Source of the DNA: Acorus gramineus
Taxonomy: Eukaryota; Streptophyta; Magnoliopsida; Acorales; Acoraceae
Direction of reading: 5' to 3'
DNA length: 64,000 nucleotides
NCBI GenBank assembly: GCA_030737835.1
Contig: CM060854.1
Location: forward strand, 8,814,860-8,878,859
The notes beneath the pieces are model-generated. The model worked only from the letters and a program-made list of their open reading frames with translations. It was not told where the DNA came from and ran no database searches. Positions 12,427-23,500 of this stretch are shown piece after piece. Position 1 is the first letter of the stretch, and each line of letters starts with the position of its first letter. The position numbers and the translations under genes were made by a program.

Positions 12427-15311
12427 TCAGGCTGACATGTCCATGCACTCTTCTCTCACTTGCGCGAACAGATCTGTGCTCAGATACCTCTCCCCCCCGC
12501 TGGGAAAGATCGTCACAATCATCTTCCCTTTATTCTCTGTTCTTCTCGCAACCTGCGAAAAACCAAGAGAAATAAGAGGACAAACGACAAAATAACAAGA
12601 AATCAATTAATTTTCCATTTTCGTTCGGTAATTTTTTAAATTTTTTTCTTAGTTAAATATTTTCCTATCAGCATGAGTAGGACTTGAACTCAAGACCCCT
12701 CGGTGACGTAGGGAGTACCTATATCAACCTGCGAATAGGTGGTTCGATAACAGAATTTCCATTTCAGCTGTGAATTTTCAAGTTTATTATAGTTTTGGTT
12801 ACAAGTTTTAAGAACTTCAAGTTACCTTTAGACAGGCGGCCAAGGCTGCTCCAGAAGATATGCCGACGAGAAGACCTTCCTCCTTCGCAAGCCTTCTTGC
12901 GTGACTCATTGCTTCTTCTGTGGTAACGGTGATGACTTCATCAATTACAGACTTATCCAAATTATTGGGAATTATTGGAGGACCAATCCCTTGAATGTTA
13001 TGCTTTCCTGGAGACCCACCTGTACAACATTAAGCTAAGAATGGTAAGAATATGATGGAGCTGATGAAGTTCAAAATCGTGCGAACTTGTTGCTCATTCA
13101 AACCTCAGATTGAACATTTTTAAAGATTTTTTTTGATAGGTAAGTGTTTTGATTTATTTTCTTGTATATGAGTGAGTTGGAGTAAAATTCAATCCAAAGA
13201 CTTCGTAGTGAAGAGAGGATATCCCACGTGAGGTGTTCATGCGCACATGGCAAATATATTCATGCAGACTAAATACATACGACACAAGCCTTCTAGGTAC
13301 ATGGTCGCCCATAAAATTACAGACCAGCTGCACTCATGGCCAGAGCATGGTGTGCCAATATTTGCTGAGCCTGTACTGCCTCACGCTTCTGATCTTGTTT
13401 CTCCTTACATATCCTAACGGTGTTGGCCTAAACATTATAGTCAAATGATGTTTCTTGTAATTGTTGTTATCATCTTCACTACCAACTTCAACATTCTACT
13501 ATTTCTATTCAAACCACTGTCTCCTCCACCTCCTCTCTTTCCTTTGTTTTTGATGTTCCATTTCCAACCCATCAATTCTCATTCAAGAGTTTTTTTTTTC
13601 ATGTCTCCCTTTCCTTCAAAATTCTTTATCAGACAGTACCTTTCTTTCTTTTTTTGTTCAAAACAAACCTGCACAAAACATTTAGGAACCCTATTCAAAT
13701 GAGAGAGTTCTCGCAGTTTGATTTGTTTTACGTGTTGACCCTGCATCAAACTATACTACAAAGTTTCCATCATTACATGGAGTAAGATTTTTTTTAGAAC
13801 TTGGATATAAATCACTAGTTTTACTAGCTAGGGGAAATCATTTTTTCCCTTCATTTCTAGCATGAATTTTTCATCTTTGAAATATCCGAGACTGATTATT
13901 TTGGGATTACAATTCATGCCCCAAATCTCCACTCTAACAATACCAAGCCTGGCCAATTGACACTTGGCAGCCAAACCAAACCTCATTTTTTGTCAATCAA
14001 GAAGACTGCATCACAGTTTGCATTAGCCATTACTGTATATGCCGATTCTGGGTATAATAGATACAAAGAACACCCAGGATAGTTTCCCAAATGATGCAGC
14101 GTGATGATCACGCTCTTCTGCTGACCTGATCAACCTTCAGAGATGCGAGATCTGTAGGCTTCTACGACGCTGTTGATTCCTAAGAATACCAGGACGAAGG
14201 GTTTCAATGTGTCTGTTGATTCCTAAGAATACCAGAAACACAATGTAATTTCTATGTAGTTGTTGATCCTCCCAGGATAACAAAATACAATAGAGAAAAT
14301 AAACACACTTTAATAATCAAATTCTGCATAATCAATTGGTTTACATGTCTATTTATAGAAGAGAATCCTTAACAAATTAGGATCTCAATTGATTATTTAA
14401 ATCTAAACTATGATCCTAACTAATATTCAAATTCGAATTCAAATGAATAATTGAAATTCAAATCTGAACATAGATCCTAAAACAAGGAATAAAATTCTAA
14501 CAAACTCAAAATTATTAAAATTGTAAATTGATCATCATCATCCATTTGGTAGTCCCCAATGTCGATCGAACGGTCCATGATCGTGCTACATCATTCTCTC
14601 CCTCTTGAGAAAAACTCGTCCTCGAGTTTGATTGAAGAAGTTGATGATATAGTCCAAGCATTGGATGACGTGATTCACCTTTGACTTTTATGCAATTAGG
14701 GTCCACCTCGAGTACTTGTAACCAACGCTCCTTGTACGATTTTGATGTAGATAATTGAGGAGCTGTAACCATGATTTCTGAAAAGAATGGATCTTCAAAA
14801 TGATGGTCGCATGTGTGAAATGCTTCTTGTGTGAATTGAATGGGGTCAAATATTTGAGCGGAGTTCTTGGGCTCGGACTCCTCCATCTCTTCATCGAAGA
14901 TCTGTGGAATGTGTGTTTCCTCGATTTTTTCATCAAAGATTGGTGGAAGGTTCACATCTTCAATCTCCTCATCGAAGATAGGTAGAAGGTTCGCTACTTC
15001 AATCTCCTCATCGAAAATAGGTAGAAGGTTCGCTACTTCAATCTCTTCATCGAAGATAGGTGGAAGGTCCGCATCTTCAATTTCTTCATCAAAGATAGGT
15101 GAAAGATTCGCCTCTTCGAACGAGTTGGCTCCTTCTTCACAAATTGTGGAGTTGTCGGTCGTTCTTGATGTCGTATAAGCGCCATCATCTTCTCCATTTG
15201 CTTGCTTAATGCATCAAATTGCGCGTCCATTCGATAAATGAATTGTTGTGCTATGTCGCGGATGTATGGCTCTCGAGCATTGGGTGGAACCGGACGTCTT
15301 CTTGATGACAT

Positions 15312-15359
<48 letters not shown>

Positions 15360-18300
15360 TTCTTTCTCTCTCTCTTCCTTTTTTTTTTTGTTGGTGGACT
15401 GGAATGAAAAGATTAATATGTGGGGTTGGGTATTATGGAATGATGAAAACTTGGGTGTGAGGGTTTAAATGAAATTTTCCCTTTTCGTTTTTTTTTTTGG
15501 GGGGGGGGGATGTGTTTGGGGTTTGTACGGAATGGATGGGATGAAATAGGATGATTTTTTTTTTTTTTTGGGTTTGTATGGATGGGATGGGATGGGGATT
15601 TTTTTTTTTTTTTGATAAATGGGATGGATCACGGATTACCTAATCGACGAGGCTCTGATACCAACTGATGCAGCGTGATGATCACCAAATCAACTAGCTC
15701 AACTTCTGAATCCTTGACCATGTGCTTGTCCATGTGTTGTGTGGTGACACTTATAAAAAGCCATCTGCGATCCTAGAAATATAGTTTATGCACTCAACTA
15801 GATGCATGTTACTCATTTACTATAGATCTTTCAATGCAGCATTTGGAAACACATTACTTTGAGGTCATGGATTGAATGTGAAAAATGTAAGGCATAAAGC
15901 GAGTACACAAAGAGTTGATAGAGATCCACCTAAATGAAGATGTCCTTGGCTAGAGATTCTCTAGATCTAGATCTATATTTATTTGCTTCATAGTTATTAA
16001 TTTCTGTTGGGATAGTTATTATTTATTTCTTTAGTTATCAGGTTGTTATTTTGCTTCTTGACGTCTAAAGACTTTTTATTTTTAAAATAAAGGGAGAAGA
16101 ATTTAACCCCAAAATAGGAGATTGGTTCCCTCGAAGAAGCCTAGTTTTTTTCTATCATTTAGGATCCTATCAGGCGTGATCTCCCTCAGAATACCATACC
16201 CATAATACCAAAGTTATGAGCCAAACAGTGTAACAACCATATTGAATAACATGCATAAACATAATACCATACCCATAATAAGCAGTGTAACAACATTTCT
16301 ATATACTACATTGTTTCATAAACATGCATCTGAATAACAAAAGAGAGATAAATTCACAGTCAGCCAATATTGAAAAAAATAAAATCTCATTTGTGGTTTA
16401 TTTCAATGTATTGTTATGGTTACCAGAAACAATGAATCACCTGAAATGAGAGGGCTCTCAGCAGGTTCAACACAAATGACTTTCACTGCTGGATTTTTTG
16501 TCTTGAGATACTTTCCTGTACCAGATATAGTTCCACCAGTCCCAGAGCCAGACACAAATATGTCCACTTTTCCCGCCGTGTCTTTCCATATCTCAGGCCC
16601 TGTACACATAACAGACAAAAGGATTTTCGTTTGATATGGATGTGAATTTTGCAGGATATCTAAAATGTGATAAAATGAAAATCATCGTTTGGCCATTTCA
16701 TGTGTTAGGGAATCTATTACTTCATGCGGTCCTGAATAATAAGCTTTCCCCACTCAAAACAAGGACTAATAAAACTGCATCGCTGAATGCAATTGGGCAA
16801 TGCATCAAAATTTGATCAATAGATCACTTTTACCAAAATTGACTTCATGTACACCAAACATTTATATCACAAGGAATTCTGGAAGCTATTGAAAAAGGAA
16901 ACAATAGTTGCGTGTATATGTGATCAATTAATTCAGTAAAAACAACGGAAAGATGGTTTACAGATTGACAAATTACTCCAGGGTGTTGCCAATTTCTTAA
17001 GATTATACCAATAAGAAAACTTTTCTTTTTGGGGAATTCACCATTATATTAACAAGGCAAACATACACTGGTACTAAATGAAGAGAGAAAAAAAATAAAA
17101 AGAAGAAAATACGGAGGTACATAATCTCTAATAGCAATGTGACTCAACACATGATCTCCCATTTCACAAATAACAAAATCTCTCAGCTTTGATTGCGTTT
17201 GGAAACGAGTTCGAAAAAGGGCTTTTCATTTAAAGAAGCTCTTGAAAAGAACTTTCTAGGCAGCACACTTTTGTTTTATTCTTGAAATGCTAATTTTTAT
17301 AACTAAAAGCAGTTTTTCGCTTTTATAAAAACTGGGATGTTGGGGTCGTTTGAATATGAGTTTAGATTAAAAACGATTCCTACAAAAGCAGAATCTCGAA
17401 AAGCTATTCAAACTCGTTGCAAATGCACCCTTAAACGTATAGATAGCCTAGAAATATGATTAAAAATTTACCAGTCATCAAGAAGTGTGCTTCAGGATTT
17501 GCAGGATTAGAGAACTGGTCCAGAAAATAAGCATTTGGGATGCTTGCCTTTATCTCATCGACTCTAGCAAAAATTCCCTCAAAGCCAACCATAGGATCTG
17601 TTAAACATAAGATGCAAACATATCAATGTGACAGGCATATATATCAACAACTACAAAAAAATGTTGTATACTTTTTTGCATAATGCTGTTTACATAATAC
17701 TTAATACCCATATTCCTTGGTGCCATGTAAATTTTAAAACATAAAAAATGCATATTTGTATTTGGGAATATCCTTGCAATTAATTAATTTTCAACAAAAC
17801 AGGATTAGTCAGGGTTGATCAAACACCTATTGATGAAATAACATTGAAATATAAACTGATTGTGTATATCATAACCCTTTGTTCATATTTCATACTACTA
17901 TTCAAAATGTGACACTGATGTGATTATAATTTTTTTTCTCTAAATTCACATACAAATTTGAAAGATTGAATGGTTCCCAAACTAGAAGCTTCCAACTCAT
18001 TGGAAGTAATAATATTGAATTGCATCACTCAAGTTCAATAACATCATCATCATCATCACCAAAAGTCTGTTGCATTACCTAGGATAATTGAGATATATCA
18101 ATTTTCAATGTCACAGAAATAAAGATAGACAATGAACTTATGAACATGTAAAGAACTCATTGGAGATGCTCAGTAATATCATCTATAAGGAAATGACAAT
18201 GACAGATGGTTCAGATTTAAATTCTTTGGACAGATATGATTCCCTTGCCCAGGATTATACCATTATAAAGGAAAAATGAGGGGAAAGCAATGGCACTGAC

Positions 18301-21300
18301 ATGTGTTCCTGTATCCAAACAGAATATCAAAATGGCTTGTTATTGCTATCTAATAAGAACACATGCACCATGTCAAACACAGCTCCAGAACCTCCACATA
18401 TGTCATTTACTATTCGGATAAAGTTACATACAATCTCTTTTCCAGCCCCAATTCCAGTTCACACATATTTTGATTTTTTTAAAAAGTAGTATACCTCATC
18501 TGATGAGATACATGCTTTTACAAAAAATGAAGTATATACTTCAATGAATTGTATTGATCCATTTATGAAAAATGTGAAAAATGGCTAATGAGGCATATCG
18601 TTAATGTGCGTGTATAACGTTAACGAGGTATATGAGACTAGAACTAGGGCTGGAAAAAAAACTGTGTGCAATGGTGTTGTCATTGATTCGGAATTTGAGT
18701 ATAATTCGGCAAGGGAAAAAAAAATCACAAATAGGTGTAATTTAGTAACGTTCGGTTAAAAATTCAGTAAGAGTTTGAAAACATAACTTTACAAAAAATT
18801 TCAGACATCCAAAATCATTAATATTAAATGATATCCACGATCTCCAGGGATGTCATAACATTGAAACACTACAAAAACATGTGAGTTCTTCAAGTTCTAA
18901 TATTTGAGTTCAGGCAAAATCATTTTAAGCGGACATTAAAATCTAGTGGAACAAAAAATCTATGTTGTGCTTTTTTTTTTGGTTTATTTCTTTTCCAAAA
19001 ATAAATTACATATCATGCATTTAATTTATTTAATATTATGTGAATTAGTGAATAAGGCGTGTATTGTTTAATGAGATGATTTAAATGATAATTAACTTTT
19101 GACAAGTAATATATATTTAATGCACTAATTAATCAATAATTCAGAGTATTAGGTGACAAGGGAAATATGCAACAATGGATATAATACATGGAATTTCGGA
19201 ATTTTTTTAGCAAGAACACCACGTAAAATGTCGCTGGATAATTCCTGAGTGAGTTTGCAATGAGGCCAAGTTCCATTAGTATCAATAATCAAAATAATCT
19301 CTGCAAGCTTCTACGGCCGACTATAGTAGATATAATACAAAAATAAGATACTCCTAGAGTAGGGAAAAAATCACATATATATGATAAACAATTAAGCTAC
19401 ATTGTACTTTCGTTCATCGTCTGTGGCATAAAAACCTTTCTATTCTAGTTGAGACATGAAATTGATCAATCATCAGTTTTTATCCACTATTAATCCCAAT
19501 AACCACCACTTTTTTTAAGAAGTTCCATACAAATGATCAATTAGGGTTATTAGAAAGGATTAATGTTGTAAAAGCAAAGATGTTACTACTAATTAGAATA
19601 GGTAGATTGAGTATGTAACTACATACTTTATGAAGAATTAACAAAAACACCATGGGAACATTAACATCAACATTTTGTTCAAGTTATGCAAGATTTACAG
19701 ATGTTTACATCTATGTTCAAATTAAGCTAAACAAAGACAAAGTATTAATAAAGGAATCAGTGATATTTACCAAACAATTCTAATTCCGCTCCTAGATATT
19801 TTAAAATAATCCGGCGCTCTAGTGAGTAAGTGGAAGGCATCAAAGCAATGAATTTGTAACCCTTCAGTGCAGCAATATATGCTAGCGCAATCCCAAAATT
19901 GCCGCTTGTAGGCTCAACAAGTGTGGTAATTCCGGGTGTAATTAGTCCTTTCTCCTCTGCATCTTCAATCATCCTAGAAATCAAATATGTGATTTACTTG
20001 AGCAAAAATTAGGCTTCTAAATCCAGTCCAAGATAACTTTAGACAAAACCAGCTTAAATGCATGTTAATGAATATCACATTTAGAATTCCCTTCTTATAA
20101 AATATATTCATTGATTGAACTGGATCAATAGAACATTGAACTACATCAATCATCAACACACACACACATGCACGCACGGTTGGGTCTTGAAACCCTGATC
20201 ATTTTGGAAGAGTACGGTCAGCCTTGACCCTAGGTGGGCTAGGCGGCCAACTAAGGCTCCTTACTCACGGAGAGCCCCCAAATCCATCCATTCCACACCC
20301 CAAAATAAATAAATAAATAAATTGTGTGGGTTTGGAAGCTTACCAATATTTTTTGTATGAACCCAATTTAACTGTTCACCTAAGACCCTGTTAACCCACC
20401 TAGGGTCAGGGCCGGTCCTGACCGTGGAGAAAGGGAAGTTGTAGTTACATATTCTCCAGGTTCAAGATTTTATGGTTGTGTGAATTATATATAAAAAGAT
20501 CATGAGATTCTAATGGGACAGGATTGTTTAGATCCTGAAAACACAACATTGAATAAGGAAACAAAGACATTTATCAATTGCTTGTACCTAAGGGCACTGC
20601 GATCTTTAACAGAGGAAAGTGGCTGGTAAGATTCTAACTTCCCCACTAATCGTACAGCTAGTTCCTCTTTCTCCACAATCCTCTTCAGTTCTATCAGAGG
20701 AGTCCATCCTATTAGCTACAAAAAAGTACAGAAGATATGTTATGTATATGAATTATGAAATGAACACTTGCATAAACCTTCATTTACAAGATCCTTATCT
20801 GAGATACCTAAGCAATAAAAGGGTTTTACATCAGCCAAGGGAGACCAGTATTTCCCAGACAGTGCAGTAAATTAAATTTCAAAAGAACATATTCAAAAGT
20901 AAATAGACATAAGATTATAATTCACCCAAATCTATGACAAACTGACAGCAATAACAGGCAAAACAAATATCAAAATAGTCATGTAAAAGAGCAGGAGATC
21001 AATATATTGCAGAATAGAAACATAAATTTACCTATAAAGGGAGGTTGTACTCTGAAAAACAGAATCCACAGATCATGTACGATTAAATTTAAGGTAATCC
21101 CTTAAATCACCAGCAAGTGAACACTTTTCAAAGAGTGATTAATAACAATCTGAACAACATATCACAATCACCCAGCGTCAAGGAAGCCAAAAAAACCAAT
21201 AACCCATTAAGAAATTTAATTCATAACCACAGATACTACCAGAACATAACGACCCCAGATCACAAAAACAAAGACCCACATCAAAATTAAAATCAACAAA

Positions 21301-21767
21301 TGCCACCTAATCTTCACAAGAAAAAGAAATAGAAACAGAAATACTGTAGCAGTGGCTGGTATCACTTTGAGTGACTAAAAACAAATACCCAATACGAACA
21401 ACATATAATAATCACCCAATTGAAATGGGAAAAAACAACAACAACCCAATAAAGAGAATCAAAGTAAATGAAGGTGAAACCAATGAAATTCAATTGACAA
21501 CCACAAATACTACCAAAGCATGATGACCCAGATCATAAAATAAAAAAACCCACATAAAAAAACCAACAAGCACTACCAAATCTTCACAAGAAACAGAAAC
21601 ACAACTGTGGTGATTGGTATCACCTGAGTAACACTGGAGGCTATGTGTTCCCTACTAAAGTCTTCATCGGCTTCGACTGAAGAAGAAGCCAGCAGTGAAG
21701 GGAGTCCTCTCCTCCCTTCCATGGCCGTTGCTGCTGCTGCTGCTGCTGATGCTTCTTGTCCCGCCAT
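12427..21767 (-). CDS. Cysteine synthase / beta-cyanoalanine synthase-like gene, copy B (complete)
   Basis: Complete PLP-dependent beta-substituted alanine synthase. Exons (minus): 21767-21624 (or from 21722), 20715-20588, 19973-19771, 17597-17472, 16599-16441, 13019-12826, 12552-12427. All borders are GT/AG and every phase joins. The protein is 344 residues from MEGRRG, or 359 from an upstream ATG absent in copy A, close to the family's 320-370. Landmarks: TPLIEL, the PLP lysine in SSVKDR, substrate loop [44 protein letters not shown] and C-terminal [11 protein letters not shown]. The usual TSGNTG has Phe for its second Thr. No transit peptide is apparent, so a cytosolic location is inferred. 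Cysteine synthase versus cyanoalanine synthase activity cannot be decided from the sequence. Intron 5 is enlarged by a retrotransposon. Confidence 0.93.
12655..12760 (-). repeat. tRNA-like (SINE-type) B-box sequence in intron 6 of gene B
   Basis: On the minus strand, AGGGGTCTTGAGTTCAAGTCC matches the T-arm/B-box pattern of a tRNA or tRNA-derived SINE. No complete cloverleaf could be folded by eye, so it is a retroposon fragment at best. Confidence 0.35.
14515..15311 (-). pseudogene. Gag-like reading frame of the small LTR element, frameshifted
   Basis: The frame starts at ATG 15311 ([10 protein letters not shown]...) with a gag-like region containing [16 protein letters not shown]. It shifts frame near 15120 and continues as about seven acidic 15-residue repeats of the pattern [13 protein letters not shown], encoded by 45-bp tandem units (about 14900-15115). 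It ends with a region shared with bases 1-129 of the window and runs into the LTR. It is probably no longer translatable as one protein. Confidence 0.6.
15312..15354. repeat. (CT)n microsatellite
   Basis: About 20 uninterrupted CT dinucleotides directly upstream (in element orientation) of the gag-like ATG. Poly-T and poly-G tracts follow to 15614. All of this is in the leader of the small retrotransposon. Confidence 0.9.
20155..20300 (-). repeat. Possible tRNA-derived SINE in intron 2 of copy B
   Basis: Counterpart of 5480-5640: the minus strand again shows a B-box-like GGGTTTCAAGACCC and a degenerate A-box, next to a (CA)n run. Presence in both copies dates it before the duplication. Confidence 0.35.
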
Positions 21768-21855
21768 GGCTGTTTGTTTCTGCTTTTCCGAGTTACCCTG
21801 CCATATCTTAAAGGAAAGCTGCCTTTTTTTTGACTTTGTATATATTTGTTTATTT

Positions 21856-22365
21856 GTTGGGAAAAATCCAAATAACCCCATTGAAAACTATTTGAAATCT
21901 ATATATAACTTTATGGAATTTTTTAAAATCCATATAATTATCCGAAAACACCTATATAAATTAAAATAATCTACTAAATTAAATTTATGTTGACAATGAA
22001 GAATATTACATGAATATTTTATTTTATTAATCTTGACTAAAAATACATTATACTAAAAACTCCTATAATTTGTTAAAAATATGAAAAATTTTATTTTTTC
22101 TTTCCATATAGATTATAAAACCTTATTTGGAGAGGTAAAATCATCATTTACAGATGATTTTTCATATTTTTAACACATTTTGAGAGTTTTTTTGGTATAC
22201 TACAATTTTAACTAGCGTTAATCAAGCAAAATATTCACATAATAATCTTAATATATCAACGAAAATTTAATTCAGGAGTTATTTAAATTTATATAAGTTT
22301 CTTCGTAGGGTTAAATGGACTTTAAAGAAATGTCAGGGGGTTACATGGATTTAAATTTGATTTTT
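21856..22365. mobile_element. Inverted-repeat MITE upstream of gene B
   Basis: The left end GGGAAAAATCCAAATAACCCC and the right end, reverse complemented AAATCCATGTAACCCCCTG, form long imperfect arms (about 95 bp) around an AT-rich core. It begins about 90-130 bp upstream of the gene B start codons. The equivalent position in copy A holds a different MITE (7326-7916). A related partial copy lies at 10271-10520. Confidence 0.65.
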
Positions 22366-23500
22366 TCGACGCTTCATTTGCACGTGTTAGTTGAATTTGG
22401 TACTCAATAGTTGTCCTTTCAGTTTCAGGGCGTTGAAAAACTGCTTTTGTATGTTTTTATTTTTGTAAAAACAAAAAAAATGTAAACTTGTTTTTATATA
22501 GTTTCTAAAACATATAACATTTGTTTCATCTTTTCGAATAAAAATATATTTTTTAAAAATTTATAAACAAAGAAAATTAGTTTGAGATGACATATATGTT
22601 GTTGTGGTGCATTTATATCTAAAAGCTTTGTTAAGCCTTCTCAATTATGTTAGGATATGGATTTAAAAAACTCTTTATCTTCTTACATATTTTTAAATTG
22701 TCAAAATCTACATTCCAATAAAACTTCAAAAGATGTTTCAAAACACGGTTACATGATTATGCTGTTGTAGAAAGTCAAATATAGAAAGTCAAATAGATGT
22801 ATTTTTAAATACCAAAATTTTAAATGATTAATTAAAAAGCGTGAATTAGTTTTTTGGTTATACATATCACTTCAAAGCAGGTAGAAAAAGTATGTCATCA
22901 ATTTTTGAAACAAACGAAGTATGATTTTTAAGTGGAAGGAGAAATTTTTTTTTGGGATGTCTAAAGAAATCGGAGGATTCCAAAAATAAATTTTTAGGTG
23001 TTCACAGCATAAGAACGAGAATGAATATCAAACTAGCCCATAGGCTCTCTTAAGGTGCAAGTTCTAACATACTTCATCAATTTCTGAGTCACTACTGATG
23101 TTCCATAATCCCACTTGCACATGTAGAGAGCATTATATAGTCTTGAATGCTTGAAACCATTCATACAACACATGACCAAAACAGCTCTATTGACATTATT
23201 CTCCATAAGATGGAAAGCAGTAAGCATCAGCTTACCAATTACAACTCAACTCTTATCACACAATTTTCCATGTTAATGTCAGTAACAGAAAGCTTTCATC
23301 TTGAATTCTTTGGACGGATCATTAAGGAAATCATGTATCTTCAGTCCCTCCAATGCTGACTAGAGTTGATGCTAAGCATGCAACAAAAGTATCTTGAAGT
23401 AAAGAATCTGAGGTACCAATCCAAACAAACATTAGACAATAGATGTTGATGAAATATGATACAAGCTTTCATTTTACCAGAAGTCCACTGCACCATTTGA
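22366..23500. other. Intergenic region including the TRB 3' flank
   Basis: No coding region. The part at about 23030-23500 is less AT-rich than its surroundings and lies just downstream of the TRB stop codon, so it is probably TRB 3' UTR. Its distal part is duplicated at 10085-10270. Confidence 0.5.

Larger units (their letters stand above)
14092..15684 (-). mobile_element. Small LTR retrotransposon with one LTR truncated to 19 bp
   Basis: A perfect 5-bp target duplication CCAAA flanks it at 14087-14091 and 15685-15689. In element (minus) orientation, a primer-binding site TGGTATCAGAGC (complementary to initiator tRNA-Met) lies at 15663-15652. A gag-like region follows, then a purine tract GAGGGAGAGAA (14604-14594) and a 502-bp 3' LTR (14593-14092) starting TGATGTAGC and ending TGCATCA. 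The 5' LTR is reduced to the last 19 bp (15684-15666). Its missing 483 bp end in ATCA on both sides of the deletion. No reverse transcriptase or integrase is present, so the element was non-autonomous. Confidence 0.85.
13409..23180. repeat. Right copy (B) of the tandem segmental duplication
   Basis: Colinear with 698-10270 from the CATATCCTAACGGTG border through the synthase exons to the TRB 3' flank. It includes SINE-like sequence, shared introns and shared microsatellites such as (CAT)n near 18040 and 3340. The extra 390 bp at about 13590-13980 is missing from copy A, where the sequence jumps between two GTTTTTT tracts, suggesting a short-homology deletion in A. Confidence 0.85.

Noticed and set aside
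12177-12575. 132-codon open frame on the + strand
   Set aside because: It is the antisense of exon 7 and the 3' UTR of synthase gene B. The minus-strand reading has clear family motifs and splice sites.
12655-12760. A tRNA gene
   Set aside because: Only the T-arm/B-box region looks tRNA-like. Acceptor and anticodon stems could not be formed.
14867-15178. 103-codon Ser/Ile-rich + strand frame
   Set aside because: It is the complement of the 45-bp acidic repeats of the retrotransposon gag. The repetitive composition explains the open frame.
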